Origin: Pelomonas nitida
GTDB taxonomy: Bacteria > Pseudomonadota > Gammaproteobacteria > Burkholderiales > Burkholderiaceae_C
Direction of reading: 5' to 3'
DNA length: 64,000 nucleotides
NCBI RefSeq assembly: GCF_043555975.1
Contig: NZ_JBIGIA010000007.1
Location: forward strand, 1 to 64,000
Position numbers and translations under genes: made by a program. A model generated the notes under the pieces. That model saw only the letters and a list, made by a program, of their open reading frames with translations, was not told where the DNA came from and ran no database searches. Positions 32,403 through 40,438 of this stretch are shown here, piece after piece (within the stretch, counting starts at the first letter, position 1; every line of letters begins with the position of its first letter).

Positions 32403-32657
32403 TCAGCGGTCGCGCTTCTTCGAGACTTCGTTGCCGACGACGCCACCCGCTGCGGCGCCGATCGCGGCCCCGGCGGTGGTGCCCGTGACGACGCCGCCGA
32501 TGACGGCGCCCGTGGTGGCGCCGACGACCGTGCTCGTCTCACGCGACGACATGCCGGCGCAGGCGGTCAGCGCGAGCGTGGCGGCAGCGGCCGTGGAGAT
32601 CAGCGCAACGCGCCAGTAGACGGAGGCAGACGGGGTGGGGGCGGTGAAGCTGTTCAT
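32403..32657 (-). CDS. Glycine-zipper lipoprotein
   Basis: An 84-residue small lipoprotein (signal with lipobox TLALTACAG) followed by a glycine-zipper membrane segment: TVVGATTGAVIGGVVTG, then AGAAIGAAAGGVVGNEV. Such SlyB/OsmB-like proteins sit in the outer membrane and are often stress-induced. ATG at 32657 with AGGA upstream is preferred over a TTG six codons earlier. It lies downstream of psiF on the same strand but behind that gene's terminator. Confidence 0.82.
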   Translation of the reverse strand: MNSFTAPTPSASVYWRVALISTAAAATLALTACAGMSSRETSTVVGATTGAVIGGVVTGTTAGAAIGAAAGGVVGNEVSKKRDR

Positions 32658-32772
32658 GATCGGGTCCTGGGTCAAGGAGTTGTCATGGCCTCAATGTCCG
32701 CCAGACGGCAGGGCCGCGGGGCCGGCCGGCGGCCCGGCGCCCTGTCGGACGACGCCGCAGCGTCGCGCCCGT

Positions 32773-32797
32773 AAAAAAGGCCACCCGTGGTGGCCTT
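32773..32797 (-). terminator. Rho-independent terminator of psiF-like gene
   Basis: On the minus strand AAGGCCACC, ACG loop, GGTGGCCTT then a T run; a perfect 9-bp stem ending in six Ts. It lies 21 bases after the stop of the PsiF-repeat gene. Confidence 0.88.
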
Positions 32798-32817
32798 GGA
32801 TCAGCGGGCGCCAGGCC

Positions 32818-33150
32818 TCACTTCGGCGCCGAGGCGGCGTCCGCCATGCACTTCTTGATGTGGCTCTTGGCAGCGGCGCCGTGCAGCTTCTTGTCGGCAG
32901 CAGACTTTTCGCAGGCCGGGCTGGCGGCCGGCGCGGCAGCCGGGGCTGCCGAAGCTGCGTCGCCGCCCTTGGCGGACAGGCATTCCTTCATGAAGGCCTT
33001 GCGCTCGTCGCCCTTCTTGTCCGCAGCGTCCTTGTTGCAGGACGACATCTTGGACTGCTGCGCCGAGGGCGCCTTGTCGGCAGTCTTGTCGGCGGCCTGG
33101 GCGGTCAGCGCGGCCACGCCCAGGGCGATGGCGATCGAGAGGTGTTTCAT
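32818..33150 (-). CDS. psiF: PsiF-repeat periplasmic protein
   Basis: A 110-residue exported protein (signal MKHLSIAIALGVAALTAQA) with two PsiF repeats: CNKDAADKKGDERKAFMKEC and CEKSAADKKLHGAAAKSHIKKC (second quoted with its Cys ends), separated by an Ala/Pro linker. In E. coli PsiF is phosphate-starvation induced; its function is unknown. GGGAGA-type Shine-Dalgarno precedes the ATG, and a strong terminator follows. Confidence 0.9.
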   Translation of the reverse strand: MKHLSIAIALGVAALTAQAADKTADKAPSAQQSKMSSCNKDAADKKGDERKAFMKECLSAKGGDAASAAPAAAPAASPACEKSAADKKLHGAAAKSHIKKCMADAASAPK

Positions 33151-33263
33151 CGGGAGACTCCTTGCTTGTGCAGGGGTGGATCGGGGCAGCTTTGATTCAA
33201 GCATGGCCGCATGGCCCCGCCAAGTCACCGGGCGTAACGGGTGGCTGCTCACCGGGCCGCCGC

Positions 33264-34622
33264 TCACAGGATGCGTCGCGGGTGGGCCAGCGCCTCGTGC
33301 GCGGCGTGCAGGCGGCGCACCAGCACGCGGATGAAGGCACGGTCAAAGAGATGCTGGCATTCGAAGGTCAGCTTGCCGAGGGTCTCGGGGTCGAAGCAGA
33401 TGGTGGTGCATTCCTGCGTCACCTGGATGTCGGTGCTGTGCCTGCGCAGGTCGGGGTTGGGGGCCAGGTAGGCCATCTCGCCCACCGACGTGCCCTGCCC
33501 CAGCGTCGCGACCAGGTGCTTGTCGCGGAACACCTGCACCTCGCCGCGCGCGATGATGTGAAAGCTGCTGCCCTCCTGGCCGCGCTTGAAGAGGGCATGC
33601 CCCGGCGGATAGCGCCGCCAACGCGCACGCCGCACCACCTCCCACAGCTGCACATCGCCGAACTCGGCAAAGAACTCCAGCGCGCGCAGCATGTTGAAGC
33701 GCTCGGAGTCGCGCACCTCGTTCAGGCGGTTCATCGGCACCTGCTGGCCGGACACCAGGCCGGACAGCGCCTGCGCAAAACTGTCCCAATCCGCGAAGCG
33801 CTCGTGCGGCGCCTTGGCCAGCGCGCGCTGCACGACGGCGTCCAGCGCCTCGGTGACGCCCTCGCGCTGCCCGACGAGGGTCGGCGGCGCCTGGTGGTAG
33901 ATCTGGTGCATCAGCGCCATCTGGTGCGGCGCATCGAAGGGCGCACGGCCGGCGATGAGGTGATAGACCACCGCGCCGAGCGCATAGATGTCGGCACGGC
34001 AGTCCACATCGCCGCCCTCGATCTGCTCGGGTGGCATGTAGGCCAGCGAACCCACGCGGTGAATCTGCGTGGCGTCGGCGTTCAGGTTCAGCACGGAGCC
34101 GAAATCGCTGACCTTGACGTCGACCACCTGGCCGGTCGCGTCCATCACGGCCAGCAGGTTGGCCGGCTTCACGTCGCGGTGGATGAGGCCTTGCCGATAG
34201 ACATAGCCCAGCGCCATCGCGCACTTGAAGGCAGTCTCGACGATCTGATCCAGCGGCAGCAGCCGGTCGGGGCGGCAGTAGTGCTTCAGCGTGACACCGG
34301 GCACGTACTCCATGACGAGGTAGGGCGCGGTGTCCTCGGCCACGGCGTCCAGGATGGCGACGACGTTGGGGTGGTGCAGCCGGCCGGCCAGCGCGGCCTC
34401 GGCGCTGAAGAAGCGGCTGCTGAAATCGCTGGCCGGCGCATCCGCCAGCGGGGCCCAGCTGCGCATGCGCTTGATGGCCACTTCCTTGTGGCCAGGTTGC
34501 GCCTGGAACGGGTCAAGGGCCAGGAACACATCACTGGTCGCACCCTCGCCCAGGCGCTTGATCACCTGGTAGCGGCCGATATGGGACGGCAGATCGTCTG
34601 CGGGAACACTCACGCAGGGCAT
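33264..34622 (-). CDS. Ser/Thr protein kinase with cyclic-nucleotide-binding domain
   Basis: A 452-residue cytosolic protein. Residues about 15-285 form a eukaryotic-type kinase: GEGATSDV loop (25-32), VAIK Lys51, HRDVKPANL (HRD 148-150), DFG (173-175) and MPPEQ. Residues about 320-440 form a Crp/cNMP-binding fold (YPPGHALFKRGQEGSSFHIIARG, TLGQGTSVGEMAYLA). No transmembrane helix is visible, so signalling is probably set by a cytosolic nucleotide ligand. The start at 34622 (ATG) almost touches the divergent VOC gene; a GTG two codons later is possible. No cognate phosphatase is adjacent. Confidence 0.92.
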   Translation of the reverse strand: MPCVSVPADDLPSHIGRYQVIKRLGEGATSDVFLALDPFQAQPGHKEVAIKRMRSWAPLADAPASDFSSRFFSAEAALAGRLHHPNVVAILDAVAEDTAPYLVMEYVPGVTLKHYCRPDRLLPLDQIVETAFKCAMALGYVYRQGLIHRDVKPANLLAVMDATGQVVDVKVSDFGSVLNLNADATQIHRVGSLAYMPPEQIEGGDVDCRADIYALGAVVYHLIAGRAPFDAPHQMALMHQIYHQAPPTLVGQREGVTEALDAVVQRALAKAPHERFADWDSFAQALSGLVSGQQVPMNRLNEVRDSERFNMLRALEFFAEFGDVQLWEVVRRARWRRYPPGHALFKRGQEGSSFHIIARGEVQVFRDKHLVATLGQGTSVGEMAYLAPNPDLRRHSTDIQVTQECTTICFDPETLGKLTFECQHLFDRAFIRVLVRRLHAAHEALAHPRRIL

Positions 34623-34653
34623 GATACGGGCCGGCCACGGAGGTCCATCCCCC

Positions 34654-35058
34654 TTGTTCTCCCACATCTTTGTCGCCACAAACGACTTCGAGCGAGCCCT
34701 TGCTTTCTACCGCCCCTTGCTGGCGGGCCTGGGCGTGGCGGAGCGCTTCTGCGACCCGGCCCACCCCTGGGCGGGCTGGCAGAGCACGCCGGGCCCCCGC
34801 CCGCTGCTGCTGCTGGGCCGGCCCTTCGACGGCGAGCACCAGCCCGGCAACGGCCAGATGGTGGCGCTGCTGGCCGCCACACGCGCGCAGGTGGACGCTG
34901 CCCACGCGACGGCGCTGGCCCACGGCGGCCGCTGCGACGGCCCGCCCGGCCTGCGCCCGCACTATCACCCTCACTACTACGGGGCCTATTTCCGCGACCC
35001 GGACGGCAACAAGCTCGCCGTGGCTTGCCACGACGCCGAACCGCCGGCCACCGAGTGA
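34654..35058 (+). CDS. VOC-family glyoxalase-like protein
   Basis: A 134-residue glyoxalase/bleomycin-resistance-fold protein: FSHIFVATNDFERALAFYRPLL at the start (quoted in part), GNGQMVALLAATRAQVDAAH, and YGAYFRDPDGNKLAVACH with the metal-ligand-type His/Glu region. I prefer a TTG start at 34654, giving the typical MFSHIF N-terminus with GGAGG 10 bases upstream; an ATG at 34621 would overlap the divergent kinase start. Substrate unknown. Confidence 0.85.
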   Translation: MFSHIFVATNDFERALAFYRPLLAGLGVAERFCDPAHPWAGWQSTPGPRPLLLLGRPFDGEHQPGNGQMVALLAATRAQVDAAHATALAHGGRCDGPPGLRPHYHPHYYGAYFRDPDGNKLAVACHDAEPPATE

Positions 35059-35112
35059 GTCGGCGCCACCCCTGGCCCGTGCGTTGAAGGGCCGCCTCCT
35101 AGAATCCCGCCC

Positions 35113-36822
35113 ATGATCCAAGCCAAGCAGGCGCTGCTCGCCGCACTCGCCGACTCCCTCCAGGAAATCGCCCCCGGCTCGAACGCCGCGGCCGCCTTCG
35201 AATCGCCCAAGCAGGCCGCCCATGGCGACTTCGCCTGCACGGCCGCCATGCAGCTGGCCAAGCCGCTCAAGGCCAACCCGCGCGAGCTGGCCACCCGACT
35301 GATCGCCTCGCTGCAGGCCAAGCCCGCCTTCCAGCAATGGGTGCAGGCGCTGGAGATCGCCGGCCCCGGCTTCATCAACATCCGCCTCAAGCCCGAGGCC
35401 AAGCAGGCCGTCGTCGCCGAGGTGCTGGCCGCCGGCACCGCCTTCGGCCACCGCCCGGCCACCGGCAAGCACGTCATGGTGGAGTTCGTCTCCGCCAACC
35501 CGACCGGCCCGCTGCACGTGGGCCACGCCCGCCAGGCGGCACTGGGCGACGCCATCTGCTCGGTGTTCCAGAGCCAGGGCCACGACGTGACCCGCGAGTT
35601 CTATTACAACGACGCCGGCGTGCAGATCGCGACGCTGGCCAACTCCACGCAGATGCGCCTGAAGGGCTTCAAGCCCGGCGACGCCGAGTGGCCCGAGGCC
35701 GCCTACAACGGCGACTACATCCAGGACATCGCCGACGCCTTCCTGAAAAAGGAAACGGTGAAGGCCGACGACCGCGAGTTCACCGCCTCGGGCGACGTGA
35801 ACGACCTGGCCAACATCCGCGAATTCGCCGTGGCCTATCTGCGCCACGAGCAGGACCTGGACCTGCAGGCCTTCGGCCTGAAGTTCGACAACTACTTCCT
35901 GGAGACCAGCGTCTACAAGGGCGGCCAGCTGGAGGCGGCGGTGCAACGCATCGTCGACGCCGGCAAGGCCTACGAGGAGGGCGGCGCGCTGTGGTTCAAG
36001 TCCACCGATTACGGGGACGACAAAGACCGCGTGATGCGCAAGAAGGAAGGCGGCTACACCTACTTCGTGCCCGACGTGGCCTACCACGTCAACAAGTTCG
36101 AGCGCGGCTACACGCAGTGCATCAACATCCAGGGCACCGACCACCACGGCACCATCGCCCGCGTGCGCGGCGGCCTGCAGGCGCAGAACCTGGGCATCCC
36201 GGCCGGCTTCCCGGACTACGTGCTACACAAGATGGTCACCGTCATGAAGAACGGCGAGGAGGTCAAGATCTCCAAGCGCGCCGGCTCCTACGTGACGCTG
36301 CGCGACCTGATCGACTGGACCAGCCGCGACGCGGTGCGCTTCTTCCTGATCAGCCGCAAGGCCGACACCGAGTTCGTCTTCGACGTCGACCTCGCGCTGA
36401 AGCAGAACGACGAGAACCCGGTGTTCTACGTGCAGTACGCCCACGCGCGCATCTGCTCCGTCATCCGCAAATGGGGCGGCGACCTGTCCAGCCCGGCCGA
36501 CCTGAGCCTGCTGACCGCGCCGACCGAGGAGGCGCTGATGCTCAAGCTCGCCGCCTACCCCGACATGCTGGCCGGCGCCGCCGCCGGCATCGCCCCGCAC
36601 GACGTGGCCTTCTACGCCCGCGACCTGGCCGGCGCCTACCACTCGTACTACGCCGCCGAACGCGTGCTGGACCAGGCGCCCGAGCTGAGCCGCGCTCGCG
36701 TCGCGCTGCTGGCCGCGACGCGCCAGGTGCTGGCCAACGCCTTGGGCATGCTGGGCGTCAGCGCCCCCGAGCAGATGAGCCGCGACATCGCTGAAACCAC
36801 GGACACCCCGGAGACCGAATGA
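35113..36822 (+). CDS. argS: Arginyl-tRNA synthetase
   Basis: A 569-residue class I synthetase that charges tRNA-Arg. The HIGH motif is HVGH (135-138) within ANPTGPLHVGHARQ, the KMSK equivalent is KISKRAG, and the N-terminal Add1 and C-terminal DALR anticodon-binding domains (HSYYAAERVL) are present. Full length. It begins a same-strand series through rpoN and its stop overlaps the SPOR gene (ATGA). Confidence 0.97.
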   Translation: MIQAKQALLAALADSLQEIAPGSNAAAAFESPKQAAHGDFACTAAMQLAKPLKANPRELATRLIASLQAKPAFQQWVQALEIAGPGFINIRLKPEAKQAVVAEVLAAGTAFGHRPATGKHVMVEFVSANPTGPLHVGHARQAALGDAICSVFQSQGHDVTREFYYNDAGVQIATLANSTQMRLKGFKPGDAEWPEAAYNGDYIQDIADAFLKKETVKADDREFTASGDVNDLANIREFAVAYLRHEQDLDLQAFGLKFDNYFLETSVYKGGQLEAAVQRIVDAGKAYEEGGALWFKSTDYGDDKDRVMRKKEGGYTYFVPDVAYHVNKFERGYTQCINIQGTDHHGTIARVRGGLQAQNLGIPAGFPDYVLHKMVTVMKNGEEVKISKRAGSYVTLRDLIDWTSRDAVRFFLISRKADTEFVFDVDLALKQNDENPVFYVQYAHARICSVIRKWGGDLSSPADLSLLTAPTEEALMLKLAAYPDMLAGAAAGIAPHDVAFYARDLAGAYHSYYAAERVLDQAPELSRARVALLAATRQVLANALGMLGVSAPEQMSRDIAETTDTPETE

Positions 36823-37487
36823 GTTCTGCATCCAAGAAGGGCAGCAAGGGCAGCCAGAAGGGCGGCTTCGTCCTGGGCATGATCGTCGGCCTGCTGATCG
36901 GCCTGGCCATCGCGCTGGGCGTGGCGCTCTACATCACCAAGGTGCCCATCCCCTTCGTGAACAAGGTGCCCCAGCGCACGGCCGAGCAGGACGCCGCCGA
37001 GGCCGAACGCAACCGCAACTGGGACCCGAACGCCCCGCTGGCCAGCAAGAACACGCGCAGCGCCAGCGGCGTCGTCAACGCACCGGCGGCGGCCGCGCCG
37101 GCCAGTGCCGCCGCCCCGGCGCCCACGGTCCCGCAGCCGCAGGCCCAACCGCCATCGCAGCAGGCCCAGCCCCCTCGCGCGGCGGCCTCCCGTGCCGAGC
37201 CCGCGCCGGCCGCAGCCTCTGCGGCAGCGCCCGCCACGGCCGGTGCCGATGCCTATGTCTACTTCGTGCAGGCCGGCGCCTTCGGGCGCCCGGAAGACGC
37301 CGAGGCGCAGAAGGCCAAGCTCGCCATCCAGGGCTTCACGGCCAAGGTCATGGAGCGCGAACAAGGCGGCCGCACCGTCTACCGCGTGCGTCTGGGGCCC
37401 ACCGATACCCGCGATGCCGCCGAGGACCTGCAGCACAAGATTGAGGCCGCAGGCTTCGAGGCCAACCTCGTTCGTGTACAACGCTGA
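36819..37487 (+). CDS. SPOR-domain (FtsN-like) cell-division protein
   Basis: A 222-residue bitopic protein: short basic cytosolic N-terminus, one transmembrane helix (FVLGMIVGLLIGLAIALGVAL), a long Ala/Pro/Gln-rich periplasmic linker and a C-terminal SPOR domain (about 150-222, VYFVQAGAFGRPEDAEAQ to AGFEANLVRV) that binds denuded septal peptidoglycan. In Burkholderiales the gene next to argS fills the FtsN role. Coupled to argS by ATGA and followed by dsbA. Confidence 0.9.
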   Translation: MSSASKKGSKGSQKGGFVLGMIVGLLIGLAIALGVALYITKVPIPFVNKVPQRTAEQDAAEAERNRNWDPNAPLASKNTRSASGVVNAPAAAAPASAAAPAPTVPQPQAQPPSQQAQPPRAAASRAEPAPAAASAAAPATAGADAYVYFVQAGAFGRPEDAEAQKAKLAIQGFTAKVMEREQGGRTVYRVRLGPTDTRDAAEDLQHKIEAAGFEANLVRVQR

Positions 37488-37511
37488 TTCCACTGAAGGA
37501 CACCTGACGCC

Positions 37512-38177
37512 ATGAAGCGCCGCGATTTCTCCGCCCTGCTCGCCGCCACTCCGCTGGCCGGCGCCTCGGCCACCGCCCTCGCCCAAGGCGCGCCCGTCGA
37601 GGGCCGCCAGTTCACCGCGCTGTCGCAGGCGCTGCCCACCACACCGGCAGGCAAGATCGAAGTCATCGAGTTCTTCTGGTACGGCTGCCCGCACTGCTAC
37701 GCCTTCGAGCCCGTCGTCGACCCCTGGGCCCGGCAGCTGGGCGCCGACGTCGCCTTCCGCAAGGTGCACGTGGCCTTCCGCGCCAACTGGCGCCCCCATC
37801 AGCGCATGTTTTTCGCGCTGGAGTCACTGGGCAAGGAAGCCCAGACGCGCCCGGCCATCTTCGTCGCGCTGCACCAGCAAAACGCCACGCTGGACGATGT
37901 GGCGAGCCAGGCCAAGTTCCTGAGCAGCCTGGGCGTCGACCCGGCCAAGTACACGGACGCCTACAACTCCTTCGGCGTGCAGACCAAGTGCGGCCAGGCC
38001 GACAAGCTGGTCGAAGGCTACCGGCTGGAAGGCGTGCCCACGCTGGCCATCAACGGCCGCTTCACGACGTCACCGGCCCAGGTCGGCGCCGGGCAGTCCA
38101 TGTCCGAACATGAACTGGGCCTGCGCACGCTGAAGGTCGCCGATTTCCTCATCCAGCGCGCCCGCGCCAAGGCCTGA
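37512..38177 (+). CDS. dsbA: Thiol:disulfide interchange protein DsbA, copy 1
   Basis: A 221-residue periplasmic oxidoreductase that introduces disulfides into exported proteins. The active site is C59-P-H-C62 in FFWYGCPHCYAFEP; the cis-Pro loop is GVPTLAING. The signal (RRDFSALLAATPLAGASATA) is twin-Arg-like. AAGGA precedes the ATG. Two bases separate its stop from a second dsbA-like gene. Confidence 0.94.
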   Translation: MKRRDFSALLAATPLAGASATALAQGAPVEGRQFTALSQALPTTPAGKIEVIEFFWYGCPHCYAFEPVVDPWARQLGADVAFRKVHVAFRANWRPHQRMFFALESLGKEAQTRPAIFVALHQQNATLDDVASQAKFLSSLGVDPAKYTDAYNSFGVQTKCGQADKLVEGYRLEGVPTLAINGRFTTSPAQVGAGQSMSEHELGLRTLKVADFLIQRARAKA

Positions 38178-38179
38178 TC

Positions 38180-38836
38180 ATGAAACGTCGCGACGCCACG
38201 CTGGCGCTGGCCGCCACCTCGCTGATCGGCTCTGCCGCCCACGCCCAGGGTGGCCCCGTCGAGGGCCGCCACTACCAACGCCTGAGCCAGCCGCTGCCCG
38301 GCACGCCCGGCAAGGTGGAGGTCATCGAGTTCTTCTTCTACAAGTGCCCGCACTGCTTCGCGCTGGACCCGCTGCTCGAGACGTGGATCCACCAGCTGCC
38401 CGCCGACGTCAGCTTCCGCCGCGTGCCGGTGGGCGCGCCGGCCATGCTCAAGCTGCACGCGCGCATGTTCTACGCACTCGAAGCCATGGGCGCGCTGACC
38501 CCCACGGTGCACAGCGGCATCTTCAACGCCTTCCACCGCCTGGGCATGGACGCCACCGACGAAGCCGGCGTTGTGGCGCTGGTGGGCAAGCTGGGCGTGG
38601 ACACGGCCAAGTTCAAGCAGGCCTTCGCGTCCTTCGGCGTGCAGGGCAAGCTGGCGCAAGGCCAGAAGCTGGCAGAACTCAGCGGCGCAGACAGCGTGCC
38701 GACGCTGGTCGTCGGCGGCCGTTACCGCACCGGCCCCGGCATGGGCACCGACCCGAACCAGAGCGAAGCCGCTCAGGGCCAGCAGGCCCTGGCCATCGCG
38801 GATTTCCTAATCAAATTGTCGCGTGGGAAAGGCTGA
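38180..38836 (+). CDS. DsbA-like protein, tandem copy 2
   Basis: A 218-residue paralogue of the preceding gene with signal sequence ending near AHAQG, active site C56-P-H-C59 in FFFYKCPHCFALDP, and cis-Pro loop SVPTLVVGG. The residues before the CPHC (YK instead of YG) differ from copy 1, so redox potential or substrate range may differ. The two genes are nearly contiguous and probably arose by tandem duplication. Confidence 0.92.
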   Translation: MKRRDATLALAATSLIGSAAHAQGGPVEGRHYQRLSQPLPGTPGKVEVIEFFFYKCPHCFALDPLLETWIHQLPADVSFRRVPVGAPAMLKLHARMFYALEAMGALTPTVHSGIFNAFHRLGMDATDEAGVVALVGKLGVDTAKFKQAFASFGVQGKLAQGQKLAELSGADSVPTLVVGGRYRTGPGMGTDPNQSEAAQGQQALAIADFLIKLSRGKG

Positions 38837-38881
38837 TTTCCGGCACCACGCCCTAGAATGGTCAGCAACTTTCGTGCCGCC

Positions 38882-39484
38882 ATGCCTCGCCATCTGATTC
38901 CACTCACCTTCGCGCTGGCCGCCACCTTCGCCCATGCGGAGAAGGGGGACCGGCTCAAGCCGTTGACACTGTCGTCCGAACGGGGCGGGTCGGTGGACAA
39001 CGTCAATCAGGTGCGGGAGTTGGTCGGCAATGTCGTCATCACCCAGGGCAGCCTGCTGCTGCATGCCGAGAAGGTGGTGGTGCGCGAGACGCGTGAAGGC
39101 TACGTGCAGGCGCACGCCAGCGGGGTGGCCGGCCAACCGGTCGACTTCCGCCAGAGCCGCGACACCCCGGGCGAGGCGATCGAGGGCCAGGCCGAACAGG
39201 TCGAATACGACACCCGGACCGAAACGGTCCGCTTCATCGGCAATGCCCGCGTGCGCACCACCCGCGGCGCGGTGGTGCAGGAAGAAATGTCCGGCGCGGC
39301 CATCGTCTACAACAGCCGCACCGAAGTCGTCACGTTCGAAGGCGGCAACGGCTCCCCCAACCCCAACGGCCGCACCCGCATCGTCCGCATGCCGCCACCG
39401 CTGCCCGACGAGTCCGCCTCCGCCCCCACCGCGCCATTGCCGCTGAAGCCGTCGATCACGCTGCAGCCGGGCAAGCCTTCGTGA
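38882..39484 (+). CDS. lptA: LPS transport periplasmic protein LptA
   Basis: A 200-residue protein that bridges LPS across the periplasm between LptC and LptD. Signal peptide HLIPLTFALAATFAHA, then the OstA-like beta-jellyroll: VRELVGNVVITQGSLLLHAEKVVV and RTETVRFIGNARVRTTRG (each quoted in part). The C-terminal Pro-rich tail is longer than in E. coli. ATG at 38882 fits the signal peptide; an ATG at 38858 overlaps TAGAAT, a possible -10 element. Coupled to lptB by TGATG. Confidence 0.92.
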   Translation: MPRHLIPLTFALAATFAHAEKGDRLKPLTLSSERGGSVDNVNQVRELVGNVVITQGSLLLHAEKVVVRETREGYVQAHASGVAGQPVDFRQSRDTPGEAIEGQAEQVEYDTRTETVRFIGNARVRTTRGAVVQEEMSGAAIVYNSRTEVVTFEGGNGSPNPNGRTRIVRMPPPLPDESASAPTAPLPLKPSITLQPGKPS

Positions 39485-40260
39485 TGGACAAGGTGTCCAG
39501 CATGCAACCGGCCGCCTGCGGCAGCCGGCTCGAAGCCCAAGGTCTGGCCAAAACCTACGGCGTGCGCAAGGTCGTCAAGAACGTGCACGTTCGCGTGGAC
39601 TGCGGCGAGGTCGTGGGCCTGCTCGGCCCCAACGGCGCCGGCAAGACGACGAGCTTCTACATGATCGTCGGCCTGGTGCGCTCCGACGACGGCGTCATCC
39701 GCATCGACGGCGCCGAGGTGCAGCGCCTGCCCATCCATGCCCGCGCGCGGCTGGGTCTGAGCTATCTGCCGCAGGAAGCTTCCATCTTCCGCAAGCTGAC
39801 CGTCGAAGAGAACATCCGCGCCGTGCTGGAACTGCAGCAGGACGACAAGGGTCGCGCGCTGCCCAAGGCGCGCATCAACGAGTTGTTGAACGACCTGCTG
39901 CGCGACCTGTCCATCGAGGGCCTGCGTGACAGCCCCGCGCCGGCGCTGTCCGGCGGCGAGCGGCGTCGCGTCGAGATCGCCCGCGCGCTGGCCACCCAAC
40001 CGCGCTTCATCCTGCTCGACGAGCCCTTCGCGGGCGTGGACCCCATCGCCGTGCTGGAGATCCAGCGCATCATCGGCTTCCTGAAGGAGCGCGGCATCGG
40101 CGTGCTGATCACGGACCACAACGTCCGCGAGACGCTGGGCATCTGCGACCGCGCCTACATCATCAGCGAGGGCGCCGTGCTGGCCGAAGGCACGCCTGAC
40201 GAGATCGTGGCCAACGCCGACGTGCGCAAGGTCTACCTCGGCGAAAACTTCAGGATGTGA
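39484..40260 (+). CDS. lptB: LPS export ABC ATPase LptB
   Basis: A 258-residue ATPase that drives LPS extraction with LptFG. Walker A GPNGAGKTT, signature LSGGERRR, Walker B ILLDEPFAGVDP and H-loop TDHNVRETL, all matching LptB closely. ATG at 39484 overlaps the lptA stop; a GTG lies one codon earlier. A dispersed repeat follows it, then rpoN. Confidence 0.96.
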   Translation: MDKVSSMQPAACGSRLEAQGLAKTYGVRKVVKNVHVRVDCGEVVGLLGPNGAGKTTSFYMIVGLVRSDDGVIRIDGAEVQRLPIHARARLGLSYLPQEASIFRKLTVEENIRAVLELQQDDKGRALPKARINELLNDLLRDLSIEGLRDSPAPALSGGERRRVEIARALATQPRFILLDEPFAGVDPIAVLEIQRIIGFLKERGIGVLITDHNVRETLGICDRAYIISEGAVLAEGTPDEIVANADVRKVYLGENFRM

Positions 40261-40410
40261 GGATGGTGAGCCCCTCGCCCATCCTCGCGTCGCTGAACGC
40301 GAGCGAGTCTGGTCGGTCCCCCGAGGGGACGGCGATGCTCGCCGCATTGAGCGGCGAGCACATCGCCTCGGCGGGCCGGCTCGGGAGCGGCCCAGCGCTC
40401 GGCCCGCAAG
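40261..40410 (-). repeat. Dispersed repeat, copy 1 (between lptB and rpoN)
   Basis: Read on the minus strand, this stretch aligns over about 110 bases with 47897-48030: shared blocks are GGGCCGCTCCC, AGCCGGC, GGCGATGTGCTCGC and CCCCTCGGG with similar spacing. It also contains internal GC-rich hairpin arms. It is non-coding and extends from the lptB stop almost to rpoN. Confidence 0.65.
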
Positions 40411-40438
40411 GTCCGAACACCACTGCCGGCGGGTCAAC

